NCBI GenBank assembly: GCA_025370845.1
Contig: JAMXFF010000002.1
Span: 298,542 to 362,541 of the forward strand
Origin: Laspinema palackyanum D2a
GTDB taxonomy: Bacteria; Cyanobacteriota; Cyanobacteriia; Cyanobacteriales; Laspinemataceae
Length of the DNA: 64,000 bases
Reading direction: 5' to 3'
In this document: one piece after another, positions 1 to 8,146 of the stretch
How the letters are laid out: each line of letters starts with the position of its first letter
Position numbering within the stretch: the first letter of the stretch is position 1
Program-made: the position numbers and the translations under genes
Notes under the pieces: generated by a model
What the model saw: only the letters and a program-made list of their open reading frames with translations
What the model was told of the DNA's origin: nothing
Database searches by the model: none

Positions 1-419
1 TGCACCGTTGGACCCTGCCGCCCCAAGGTCAAGCCGGACCCCACTGTGATCACGGTACTGACTAATTTAATGAAGGCAACTCGTAAATCGAGGGATAAAG
101 GCACCCCAGCCAGGGCCGCCTTGACCTGAGGAACGCCACTGCCTGCTGCTTCCGTGGCAAAGCGTTCGACGAGAAATCCGGCGATCGCCCCTCCCATGAG
201 TCCAATCATCGGCAACCCAATCCAAGAAGGCAGATTGAACGACGCATAGATCCGCCATCCTCCCAACCATCCCACCCCTTGTTTTAGGAAAACCGCCGCC
301 AGTCCAGAGACCAAACCTATTAAACAGGCTTCAAACATGGCAAGCCGTTTTGGTCTCAGGAAAAAAGCTCGAAGCCTTGCCACTACCCAACTATACGAGG
401 AAAGGGACTGGAGCCACAT
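1..419 (-). CDS. ClC-family chloride transporter, N-terminal part (truncated by window edge)
   Basis: The visible 139 codons start at an ATG at 419 and run off the left edge. The reading contains two ClC signatures: AGSGVPQVK, matching the chloride-coordinating GSGIP motif, and SGLTLGRQGPTV, matching the GREGP selectivity-filter motif. A hydrophobic helix precedes them (residues about 28-45). ClC proteins move chloride across the inner membrane as channels or Cl-/H+ exchangers. The gating glutamate of GREGP is glutamine here (CAG codon), which in characterised ClC exchangers uncouples proton transport. The family call is firm; transport mode is inference, and the C-terminal half is not visible. 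Confidence 0.9.
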   Translation of the reverse strand, partial: MWLQSLSSYSWVVARLRAFFLRPKRLAMFEACLIGLVSGLAAVFLKQGVGWLGGWRIYASFNLPSWIGLPMIGLMGGAIAGFLVERFATEAAGSGVPQVKAALAGVPLSLDLRVAFIKLVSTVITVGSGLTLGRQGPTV

Positions 420-454
420 GATCTCGTTTGCTATGAATATTTAAGTGGGGGAAT

Positions 455-551
455 TTGTATCATTTGTCATTTGTCATTTGTCATTAAACGAAAGAACCCA
501 TGACCAGCATCCAATGACAATTGACAATTATCAATTATCAATTATCAATTC
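455..551. repeat. Heptanucleotide tandem repeats (STRR-like)
   Basis: This spacer holds two short heptamer arrays, CATTTGT repeated at about 461-485 and CAATTAT repeated at about 526-550. Tandem heptamers are known in cyanobacteria as short tandemly repeated repetitive sequences. A related array lies at about 13350-13475. Confidence 0.75.
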
Positions 552-602
552 CTGCCCCCTAATGACCAATGACCCAGGACAAATGACCCATGACAATCAA
601 AT

Positions 603-1916
603 CTAATAAGTTTTTCCCGTAACCGAGAGGCCCTCTAAAATCAGAGAAGGGGTATAGCAAGCGCCATTCCATTCGGCATCCCCCCCGATGTCGATGACTT
701 GTTTAAGAGCAGTATAGACATTTCCAGCCACCATTGTATCCTTGACACGCCCGATGACCTGGCCCTTTTTGACCCGGAAACCGAGGTCTACATTAATGGA
801 AAAATCCCCAGAAATTCCCGTAGAGCCCCCGAGCATTTGATCCACAATGATCGCCTCATCTAATCCGGCAATCAGTTCAGCTAAAGATTTAGAACCCGGT
901 TGGATGAGCCAGTTAAACAGACCCGGAGTGGGATAACTGCCTAAACCGGGGCGAAATCCGTTGCCGGTGGTGCCGATTCCTAGTAATTTTCCGGTGGTGC
1001 GATCGCTGTAGAACTGCTGGAGCACCCCATTTTGAATAAAAATAATCCGTTGGGTGGGGGTGCCTTCATCATCAAAGGGACAACTATAAGGCCCCGCATC
1101 CGGTTCTTGGGAAATGGTGAGAGACTCTGAGACAATCGGCGAACCGAGGCGATCGCTCCAGGGTGAGGATTGCTCCCAGACTCGCTTACCATTGATGGCT
1201 TCTTGGACTGTTCCCCAGAGCATATCCGCAGCTTTGGCCGTAAATAAGACGGGTATCCGGCCACTGATTGCCGGAGCATTCTCCCGACTCCAGCCTAAGC
1301 GTTGCAAAATTTGTTGAGCCACTCCAATCGGTTCTAGGCGTCCCCGTTGGGTTTGGCCGTCGGATACACTCAAGAAATCTTCTGAGCGAATCCAGTCAGC
1401 GGAGAGATAGCAACTTAAAGTGGTGTCTTTATAGCTACAATCCAGACCATTAGAGTTAAGCAGGCGGGTGGTTTCGCTATCGCAATCCCATTCTCCATTG
1501 CAGAGAATTTCCGGGTAGGCATCGCGAATCATGGCGATCGCCTCTTTTCCCCAGTCGAGTAACTGTTCCACCGGCACCATTTCCCCTAAATCGGGATAGG
1601 ATGCGGAACGGTTGTCCGTCATTTCGATAGTTTCCGGCTGTCCCAAGGTACTCAAGGCGATCGCCTTTTCCACCAAGGATTTCGGGTCTACCGGCCCATA
1701 AGCGACCGCTAAACCCGGACGCCCATTCTTCCAAAGTCGCAGCGCTGTGCCTTCAGATTGAGCACTTTCGAGTTGTTTGAGACGATTCGCCTCAAAATAA
1801 ACAGGGCGAGAGTGCGATCGCGACTGAAACACCTCCGCCGCCTCGACCCCTGCATGATGAGCCAGATCTAAGAGCTGTTCTGGCAGTTCCTCTGCTTGCA
1901 AATGTTCAGACCCCAT
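603..1916 (-). CDS. PmbA/TldE-like protein (TldD/PmbA family)
   Basis: The 437-residue product shows the PmbA pattern in its C-terminal half: a PFDDEGTPTQR stretch, ENG-like QNGVLQQFYSDR, and GTTGNGFRP, then GGSTGISGDFS near residue 365. TldD and PmbA/TldE form a heterodimeric zinc protease that degrades unfolded peptides and matures modified peptides. The metal-binding HExxxH motif of TldD is absent, as is normal for the PmbA-type subunit, so this is probably the non-catalytic partner. No tldD lies nearby in the window. Start is the ATG at 1916. Downstream lies only repeat-rich spacer. Confidence 0.88.
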   Translation of the reverse strand: MGSEHLQAEELPEQLLDLAHHAGVEAAEVFQSRSHSRPVYFEANRLKQLESAQSEGTALRLWKNGRPGLAVAYGPVDPKSLVEKAIALSTLGQPETIEMTDNRSASYPDLGEMVPVEQLLDWGKEAIAMIRDAYPEILCNGEWDCDSETTRLLNSNGLDCSYKDTTLSCYLSADWIRSEDFLSVSDGQTQRGRLEPIGVAQQILQRLGWSRENAPAISGRIPVLFTAKAADMLWGTVQEAINGKRVWEQSSPWSDRLGSPIVSESLTISQEPDAGPYSCPFDDEGTPTQRIIFIQNGVLQQFYSDRTTGKLLGIGTTGNGFRPGLGSYPTPGLFNWLIQPGSKSLAELIAGLDEAIIVDQMLGGSTGISGDFSINVDLGFRVKKGQVIGRVKDTMVAGNVYTALKQVIDIGGDAEWNGACYTPSLILEGLSVTGKTY

Positions 1917-2053
1917 GAGAATTCAAGGATGAAGGATGAAGGGTGAAGGGTGAAACAGCTAGGGTAAAATCAGAAATATCTTTCCCTAACGGTTCACACT
2001 TGTAGAACGCAACTGGATGTTGCGGACGCGACAAGACTTCACACTTCACAACT

Positions 2054-2935
2054 TTACGCTAAGTTGAGTTCCTGTAATAGCCAAAATCCTGCAAAAGATT
2101 CCGAATTGGGATCGGTTTGAATGGCTAAAAAATGCACCCCTTGGGCTTTATCCTTAGTTTCGGCAAATCCAGCCGCTTCGGCGCGAGTGGTTTTATCCGT
2201 TAAATTGGCCAAAATCCATCGCTCATTAAACCCTGTTTCTAAAACCACCTGTCCGGGTTCTTCCAGTTCGGGTTTTAAAAACCCTAACTCTAGTCCCGAC
2301 ATCCATCCCGCTAGGGCTTTCGCCCGATTTGAGAAGACAATCATCCCCGGAATGATGGTGTCTGTGCTGATCTGAGGCACTAAACTTTTTTCACCTAAAA
2401 TGGGAAAGGCTTCTCCGAAGCCAATATCCCACTCGTTCATTTCTGCAAAGCTACCCGCCTCCAAGGTGACGAATGCCCAGCGATCGCCCTGTAGCGCATC
2501 GGGAAGGCGTTCCGGTTTCGGCGTTTCAAATTGCACCGAAGGGGTTAACCCCGCCCCTTGAAACCCCGGTTCTAGGGGATAAATCGTATCCATCCGTTCC
2601 TGCAACCAACGGTAGAGCGCGACGGTCCGCCGGGAGGGTTTGGAGGTAATTCCCAAATCCTTGCAGGCTTTTGTGATCATATTGTTCATCTGGCGACGGA
2701 AAAAGCGAATCTGCGTCGGCGGTTTGCCAGCCTGGGCGATCGCTTCGTTGATGGCATCTCCTAACCACACCGAATTGACTTCGCTACTGGAACAATATTT
2801 TGAAAAGCGCAACAACTCTTCTTCCGTGGAGCAGGTATCGGTCGGACTCTCACAGATGAGCACTTCCCAGCGCTTTTTGCCATTCTCATCGAGAATCGGT
2901 TTGGAGTAAAAATCTAGTTCCCACGTTTTGCTCAT
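2054..2935 (-). CDS. Tab2/Atab2-like RNA-binding protein (DUF1092)
   Basis: The product begins MSKTWELDFYSKPILDENGK and carries the conserved features of the Tab2/Atab2 family, including a WEVLICE strand and the FFRRQMNNMI segment near residue 80. In Chlamydomonas and Arabidopsis the homologues bind chloroplast mRNA 5' regions and aid translation of photosystem subunits; the cyanobacterial role is less clear. An upstream in-frame start at 3013 would overlap the divergent rtcA gene by 9 nt and adds 26 poorly structured residues, so the ATG at 2935 (293 aa) is preferred. Confidence 0.85.
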   Translation of the reverse strand: MSKTWELDFYSKPILDENGKKRWEVLICESPTDTCSTEEELLRFSKYCSSSEVNSVWLGDAINEAIAQAGKPPTQIRFFRRQMNNMITKACKDLGITSKPSRRTVALYRWLQERMDTIYPLEPGFQGAGLTPSVQFETPKPERLPDALQGDRWAFVTLEAGSFAEMNEWDIGFGEAFPILGEKSLVPQISTDTIIPGMIVFSNRAKALAGWMSGLELGFLKPELEEPGQVVLETGFNERWILANLTDKTTRAEAAGFAETKDKAQGVHFLAIQTDPNSESFAGFWLLQELNLA

Positions 2936-3004
2936 CGATATTTTGCGCCGTTTTCCCAGCCTACTTTCTCTATGAGCGATCGTATCATTAACTGGAGTTG
3001 ATCT

Positions 3005-4027
3005 ATGATTCATATTGACGGCTCATTTGGAGAAGGTGGGGGTCAGGTCCTCCGGACTGCCCTGAGTCTAGCCACCCTCACGGGGACTCCCCTCACCCTC
3101 GATCGCATTCGTGCTGGACGCACTAAACCCGGTTTAGCCGCCCAACACCTCACCGGGGTCCGCGCCGCCGCGACCCTCTGCAATGCCAAAGTTTATGGGG
3201 ACTCCCTGGGGTCCCAATTTTTAGAATTTATTCCCCAATCCCCCCCTCAGCCAGGTCACTATCGGTTTGATGTGACTACTGCCGGGTCCGTGAGTCTAGT
3301 CTTACAGACGATTTTACTCCCTTTAGCCCTCACCCCAGGAGAATCCCGGATTACCCTCTGCGGGGGGACCCATGTGGCCTTTAGTCCCTCTTTTCCCTAC
3401 ATTCAGGAGGTTTATTTACCTGCGATCGCCCGCATGGGAGTCTGTGCCGAAGTCACCTTAGTCAAGTGGGGCTGGTATCCCCGAGGTGGGGGCGAAATCC
3501 AACTCCGGGTGACCGGGGGCCAGCCCCTCTCGGGACTTAATCTCCAGGACCGGGGCAAATTCCAACAGGTGAGAGGATTAGCTGCCGTCACTGAACTCCC
3601 CTCTCACATTCCCCAACGCATGGCCAACCGCGCCGAAAATCGCTTACGCGAGGCCCAAATGAAAGTTCATATCCAAACTTCCCGCCAAAAAGGAATTGCT
3701 CCCGGTGCGGGCCTATTTCTGACAGCGGACTATCGCAATAGCACCGCTGGATTTAGTGCATTAGGGAAACAGGGATTGCCTTCGGATCAAGTCGCCGATC
3801 GCGCCTGTGATGCCTTGTTGGAATTTCATCACAGCGGTGCTGCTGTTGATGTCTATCTCGCCGACCAATTATTATTACCTGCCGCCTTAGCCACATCTGA
3901 AACCCACTATCATGCCCAAGCCATTTCTTTACATTTAACCACCAATGCCGGAGTCATCGAACAATTTGGTCTGGCCAAAATAGAGATTAATCCAGCCCAT
4001 AATTTAGTTTCAGTTTTTCCGCAATAG
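3005..4027 (+). CDS. rtcA: RNA 3'-terminal phosphate cyclase
   Basis: The 340-residue product opens with MIHIDGSFGEGGGQVLRTAL, the hallmark RtcA N-terminus, and has RAGRTKPGLAAQHLTGVRA and the GGGTHV-type loop (CGGTHVAFSPS, residues about 119-130). The conserved SLHLTTNAGVIEQF near residue 315 holds the histidine that is adenylylated in the catalytic cycle. RtcA converts RNA 3'-phosphate ends to 2',3'-cyclic phosphates with ATP. No rtcB or rtcR is visible beside it; the neighbour upstream is the divergent Tab2-like gene and the downstream neighbour is convergent. Confidence 0.95.
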   Translation: MIHIDGSFGEGGGQVLRTALSLATLTGTPLTLDRIRAGRTKPGLAAQHLTGVRAAATLCNAKVYGDSLGSQFLEFIPQSPPQPGHYRFDVTTAGSVSLVLQTILLPLALTPGESRITLCGGTHVAFSPSFPYIQEVYLPAIARMGVCAEVTLVKWGWYPRGGGEIQLRVTGGQPLSGLNLQDRGKFQQVRGLAAVTELPSHIPQRMANRAENRLREAQMKVHIQTSRQKGIAPGAGLFLTADYRNSTAGFSALGKQGLPSDQVADRACDALLEFHHSGAAVDVYLADQLLLPAALATSETHYHAQAISLHLTTNAGVIEQFGLAKIEINPAHNLVSVFPQ

Positions 4028-4122
4028 CTGAGGTTTTTTAGAAATTTGCCCTTAACTCAATCCCTTAAAACAATGCACCCTGGTTAAATAACATAGGAGT
4101 GAAATTTGGCAATAATTATCAC

Positions 4123-4782
4123 TTAAAAACAGCGAATCAAACTATTGACAGAAACAAACCCTTTAATGGGAGCTTCTATCTCTACCCACGAGCGTTGAAT
4201 TCCCCCGGGATCGGGAATATATTCATAATCTTCAATCAATTGCACTCGCCCATTGGCGGGAACTCCTCCGAGATACTGAGAAGGACCAGAAACAGCAGAA
4301 CGAATCGCCAGACCCTGGGGTGTCACCAGTCCATTCACTTGGCGGCAAAACTGACCATTGGGAATCTCAGGAGTCTCGGTAACCGGGGATTGGGTGGTAG
4401 AAGTCGGTGGGGTTGCAGGGGTCGGTGGGGAGGGTCTGGCACTTCCCGAACAGTAGGCGAGATTGCCTCCACTATTCGGGGGACCATTGGAAATAAAGCC
4501 TTCAACAGGTGCAGTGATTTTAATCCAGATTCGACCATCGGAACCGACAATGGGTTCGGCATCCGGCGCTAACGTCACGGTGGCATTGGGGTCTACGCCG
4601 CCAATTTGGGTTTGACTGGGGTCTGGGGTACGATGGACCGCTAGACCCCGACGTTCCGTGACGCGACGGCACAGATCGAGGGGTTCTGCCTGTGCCAGAG
4701 GAGTGGCGATCGCCTTGGGTAGAGTGCTGGTTATGACACTTAGGAGGGCGATCGGGATTGTCCACAGATTTAACAACTTCAT
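4123..4782 (-). CDS. Exported protein with two SH3-like domains
   Basis: A signal peptide (residues 1 to about 30, ending near ATPLAQA) is followed by two related modules of about 75 residues. Each module starts with a [LF]CR.V stretch, contains GLA(V/I)R, G(G)V and W(V/I)(K/E)I.AP(V/I).GF(I/V)S, and the first ends with YC, the second with RCF. This pattern matches bacterial SH3-like domains, which often bind peptidoglycan. A Pro/Thr-rich linker separates the modules. The paired cysteines may form disulfides in the periplasm (inference). Paralogues lie at 5108-6022 and 37764-38417. Confidence 0.8.
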   Translation of the reverse strand: MKLLNLWTIPIALLSVITSTLPKAIATPLAQAEPLDLCRRVTERRGLAVHRTPDPSQTQIGGVDPNATVTLAPDAEPIVGSDGRIWIKITAPVEGFISNGPPNSGGNLAYCSGSARPSPPTPATPPTSTTQSPVTETPEIPNGQFCRQVNGLVTPQGLAIRSAVSGPSQYLGGVPANGRVQLIEDYEYIPDPGGIQRSWVEIEAPIKGFVSVNSLIRCF

Positions 4783-5008
4783 GGGTTAACTTTTGTCTCC
4801 AATTCAAACAGGTTCAGTCTTTAATTTTAGCGGGAAATCTTGATGTTAATCAAAAATTTATCCGGATTTTAACGAGATTTATATCGGAAAATTGGGGGAG
4901 CAGGCAAGGGGAAAATGGTTGAATTTTATAGGGAATTTCGGCTCCATTCATTCATTCTTCTGGGTGAAATTAAGTCATCTTTTTTTTGCGGTGTGATGAA
5001 GATCCGGA

Positions 5009-5033
5009 AACGACTGAAGTCGTTACTACAAAC
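5009..5033 (+). repeat. ACGACTGAAGTCGT palindromic repeat copy
   Basis: The core ACGACTGAAGTCGT is a perfect palindrome followed by TACTACAAAC. Further copies lie near 15130-15188, 15299-15352, 43448-43505 and, modified, 59876-59925. Confidence 0.8.
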
Positions 5034-5052
5034 GGGGGAAGGAATGACTGAA

Positions 5053-5107
5053 TTTCCCATCCTCCCCATCTACCCATCCTCCCCATCTCCCCCATCCTCC
5101 CCATCTC
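5053..5107. repeat. CCCATCCTC nonamer array
   Basis: Five or six imperfect 9-bp units of CATCCTCCC type lie in tandem. They are the reverse complement of the array at 15020-15124. Confidence 0.75.
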
Positions 5108-6022
5108 CTATCGACACATAATTAAACTATCTGTAGAGACAAACCCCGATACTGGGGTCGTAATTTGTACCCACTCTCGTGCTTCTGAGTTGCGATCGCG
5201 TAGGATTTGATAATTGGGGATGAGAGTCACCCTTGCTCTAGGGGGGACGACACCTAGATAGGCGGCGGTACTGGTGGGTTCAGCGCGAATAACCAATCCA
5301 TCCGGTGCCTCTCGACCTTCTACTTCACGGCAGAGATTCACCGTTCCCGGAGTGGGATTGAGGGGATTCACAGAAACCCCTCCATTGCAGTAGATTAAGC
5401 TTTCCGTAGGGATATATCCGACGATTGGGGAGGAAATTTCAATCCAAGTCCGAGGTTCACGATTTTGATCGGGCAGAAGTTGAGCATTCGGTGCGAGTAA
5501 AACCTGTGCACCCGGTGCTAATCCGCCGCGATTGGTGGCAAATCGGTTGGCATCGGCATGAACGCTGATGCCTTGGGGGGCCAGATTGGGGTCCACTCGA
5601 CGGCAAAGGGAGGTTGTACCGAGGTTCGGAGAGGGGGTTTGGTTGGGGAGGGGGGTGGCAGTTCCGGTACAGGGGACAAAATTGCCCGAACTTCCGGGTT
5701 CGCCGTTAGAAACGTACCCCCGCACGGGTGCTATGATTTCAAACCAAACTCGACCATCGGGACCGGGAATCTGGCGAGCACCTTCGGCGAGGGTGAGGGT
5801 GCCATTAAAATCGACGCCTCCGATCGCAGGGGAGTTGGAGTTGGGTTGGGAACGGATCGCTAATCCCTGTTGTTCCGTGACTTGCCGACAGAGGGTGCCG
5901 GTTGCCTGCGCCAGTTGGAAGGGGGATTGCGCGGTGGTGGCGGGGATGTTGAATCCCGTGGAGGCGATCGCCCAGAGGCCCAGTCCTACCCCTAGAATGG
6001 TCCGATTTTTTAACGGTTTCAT
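5108..6022 (-). CDS. Exported protein with three SH3-like domains
   Basis: The product has a signal peptide (residues 1 to about 33) and three modules beginning LCRQV, LCRRV and LCREV, each with a GL.IR-type strand, a GGV/GVV turn and a W(V/F)(E/Q)I.(A/S/T)P(V/I).G(Y/F)(V/I) segment, and each closing with a cysteine (PC, YC, MC). It is a longer paralogue of the neighbouring 4123-4782 gene, in tandem on the same strand, so one probably arose by duplication. SH3-like domains of this kind are commonly envelope-located. The first possible start at 6025 is GTG; the ATG at 6022 is chosen (304 aa). Confidence 0.8.
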   Translation of the reverse strand: MKPLKNRTILGVGLGLWAIASTGFNIPATTAQSPFQLAQATGTLCRQVTEQQGLAIRSQPNSNSPAIGGVDFNGTLTLAEGARQIPGPDGRVWFEIIAPVRGYVSNGEPGSSGNFVPCTGTATPLPNQTPSPNLGTTSLCRRVDPNLAPQGISVHADANRFATNRGGLAPGAQVLLAPNAQLLPDQNREPRTWIEISSPIVGYIPTESLIYCNGGVSVNPLNPTPGTVNLCREVEGREAPDGLVIRAEPTSTAAYLGVVPPRARVTLIPNYQILRDRNSEAREWVQITTPVSGFVSTDSLIMCR

Positions 6023-6287
6023 CACTATCCTGATTTCCCTTGCGAAACTTTATTTTAATTTTAGGGAGCGATCGCCACAAATGGGGACCTTTTGTGGCGC
6101 TGACTTCCCAACTTTAGAGCGATCGCTTTTGTCCGGATAATGTTTCCACTCTTGAGTATTTTTCAGCTAGGGTGTCAGAACTTTCCACCCCATTCCAAGG
6201 GCAATCTTGCTATCTCATCCGATTCAGAGGGCTTTTTAGCACTCGATGCTATCATCCACCTATCTACCCTATTCTTTGACAGGTTTT

Positions 6288-7346
6288 ATGAAGATTGTTA
6301 AAAAGGACATCGAGTCGGCAGTCTTGGAAGGAATTCTCTCCTCAGAACAAGGAGAATCCCTCTGGAATGCACTCCAAAAGCGGACGAGTAACCGCCCCCA
6401 GTTTAATTTTGCCAATGTTGCCTACTATTTTGGAGCATTCATTGTGCTGTCCGGAATGAGTTGGTTTATGACTTTAGCTTGGGAGGAGTTTGGGGGGAAG
6501 GGTTTGTTATTCTTAGCTTGCTTTTACGCTTTTTTGTTTGTCCTTGCCGGGAACACTCTCTGGTTTAAGCAAAATTTAAAAATACCGGGCGGACTCCTGT
6601 TTACTATTGCAGTGTGCATGACTCCCCTGGCTGTGTTTGGCCTGTTAAGTCAGCTAGAATCATGGCCAATTCCCTATCTTTACGATGCTCCTTATACCTA
6701 TTTTATTCATGAAAAAAGCATTTTTATTTTAATGGAATTAGCTACCATTTTGGTGGGACTGATTACAATAAAATTTATAAAATTCCCATTTTTAACAGCT
6801 CCAATTGCCTTGGCTTTTGGATTTTTGTCTATTCATCTCACTGCTGTAACGGTTTTTTATACGACCGGGCAAACCTGGTGGTCCTCCCAAGATTATTGGG
6901 TATTTTTCTGGTTTGGATTGATTTGTTTGATGGTGGCCTACTGGGTGGATGTAAAAACCAGCCGCCTTGAAGAAGATTATGCCTTTTGGCTTTATTTATT
7001 TGGCTTGATGTCGTTTTGGTTTAGTATGACTTTCATGGGAGTGGCTTTCTCCGGGAACCCTCTTATCTATTTGTTCATTAATCTCGGCTTAATTTTGTTA
7101 TCGGTTTTGTTGCACCGACGGGTTTTTATCGTATTTGGAACCCTAGGGATTTCCTTGTTATTATATGATTTATCCTATCGAACGTTCCAGGGGTCTTTGT
7201 TGTTTCCCTTAACTTTAATGGTGTTGGGACTGTTGGTGATTTATGCCGGGATTCAATATCAGCGCAATGAGCAGGCGATCGAGCGATTGATAGTGGGCAA
7301 TTTGCCGATGAGTATTCGAGATATTTTACCTCGTCGGCGTTCATAA
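6288..7346 (+). CDS. Polytopic membrane protein, DUF2157-like
   Basis: The 352-residue product has a short soluble N-terminus (AVLEGILSSEQGESLWNAL) followed by roughly ten hydrophobic segments, with an arginine-rich cytoplasmic tail (IRDILPRRRS). The N-terminal region of an amphipathic helix preceding many membrane helices resembles DUF2157-type proteins, whose function is unknown. An in-frame ATG at 6246 would add 14 residues; the ATG at 6288 starts at the conserved-looking helix. Low GC relative to neighbours is consistent with a hydrophobic product. It converges on the gene at 7587-7997. Confidence 0.7.
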   Translation: MKIVKKDIESAVLEGILSSEQGESLWNALQKRTSNRPQFNFANVAYYFGAFIVLSGMSWFMTLAWEEFGGKGLLFLACFYAFLFVLAGNTLWFKQNLKIPGGLLFTIAVCMTPLAVFGLLSQLESWPIPYLYDAPYTYFIHEKSIFILMELATILVGLITIKFIKFPFLTAPIALAFGFLSIHLTAVTVFYTTGQTWWSSQDYWVFFWFGLICLMVAYWVDVKTSRLEEDYAFWLYLFGLMSFWFSMTFMGVAFSGNPLIYLFINLGLILLSVLLHRRVFIVFGTLGISLLLYDLSYRTFQGSLLFPLTLMVLGLLVIYAGIQYQRNEQAIERLIVGNLPMSIRDILPRRRS

Positions 7347-7415
7347 CGGGGGTTCAAACTCATAAAAATCCCCTATTTTAGGGTGAAAGAAGGGAGTAAA
7401 AAACTTATTATTTAT

Positions 7416-7463
7416 CTCTATATCTGTAGGCAAGTTGGCTTAAATGCCCCTACAGATATAGAG
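7416..7463. terminator. Hairpin between convergent genes
   Basis: A perfect 15-bp inverted repeat (arms 7416-7430 and 7449-7463, starting CTCTATATCTGTAGG) encloses an 18-nt loop and is followed by GTTTTCT. It lies between convergent genes and could terminate both. Fragments of the same sequence recur at about 24105-24138, so it may also be a repeat element. Confidence 0.55.
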
Positions 7464-7586
7464 GTTTTCTCTCCAAAATTCGTCCGTTCTGAGATGTTTT
7501 GGAGAACAGCAGGATCCGGTAATTAAGTGGCAGGAATAACACGGTGATTTCCTTCACCGATCGCCCGGAAGTTGAAGCCCACTTTC

Positions 7587-7997
7587 TTAATCATTTAATC
7601 CGGTTAAACTATCCGCGTAGGGATTAATAAATTCCGGTTGGAGTAAGGCCGGTTTTTTGCCGTTTTCCGAGTTTTTTTCCAGTTTCGCCTCTTGTTGATA
7701 ACGAAGCACTGGGAGGTGCATCAATTCTTGTCGATAAATTTGGAAAATCCGGTTTAATGAATTAGCAATTCTATCCCAACTGGCTTTTTCTGTCAAGTTT
7801 TGAGCGACTTGTTTAATCAGTTCATCCTCTTCGCTATTTTGGAGGAAGGCTTTGAGGCGATCGCCATCGGTCAAAACGGTCGCTTGGTAAACTTCTCCCT
7901 CGCACCACCACAATTCCCCTTGACTGAGCAACCAAGTCAGCAAGTAGGTTTCTGCATATTGTTCTGTAACCCAAGTCGAGATTTGCATAAACTCCAT
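7587..7997 (-). CDS. Hypothetical protein
   Basis: A 136-residue product with no domain that I recognise. It is predicted soluble and helical, with a W-rich N-terminal half (TWVTEQYAETYLLTWLLSQGELWW), a central segment ending in NLTEKASWDRIANSLNRIF, and a low-complexity charged tail. The composition is that of a real protein and the opposite strand offers no better reading. An alternative ATG at 7988 would remove three residues. It is convergent with the membrane protein and divergent from the cyclase-family gene. Confidence 0.6.
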   Translation of the reverse strand: MEFMQISTWVTEQYAETYLLTWLLSQGELWWCEGEVYQATVLTDGDRLKAFLQNSEEDELIKQVAQNLTEKASWDRIANSLNRIFQIYRQELMHLPVLRYQQEAKLEKNSENGKKPALLQPEFINPYADSLTGLND

Positions 7998-8146
7998 TTT
8001 TGGTCGATTGAATGGTCAGATTTGACTTTGGCGATCGCGATCGCTCGTCACTCTATCTCGAACACTCACCCTCGATCCGGTTACTCTCTTAAAATTTTTG
8101 CTGAGGGTTTATGATGAGCGAAAATATTTAACCCTCATTCATCGCC

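Larger units (their letters stand above)
4783..5107. other. Spacer with two repeat families, no gene
   Basis: No credible gene is seen. The stretch holds one copy of the ACGACTGAAGTCGT palindromic repeat (5009-5033) and a C-rich array of CATCCTCCC-type units (about 5053-5107) that abuts the stop codon of the next gene. Confidence 0.6.
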
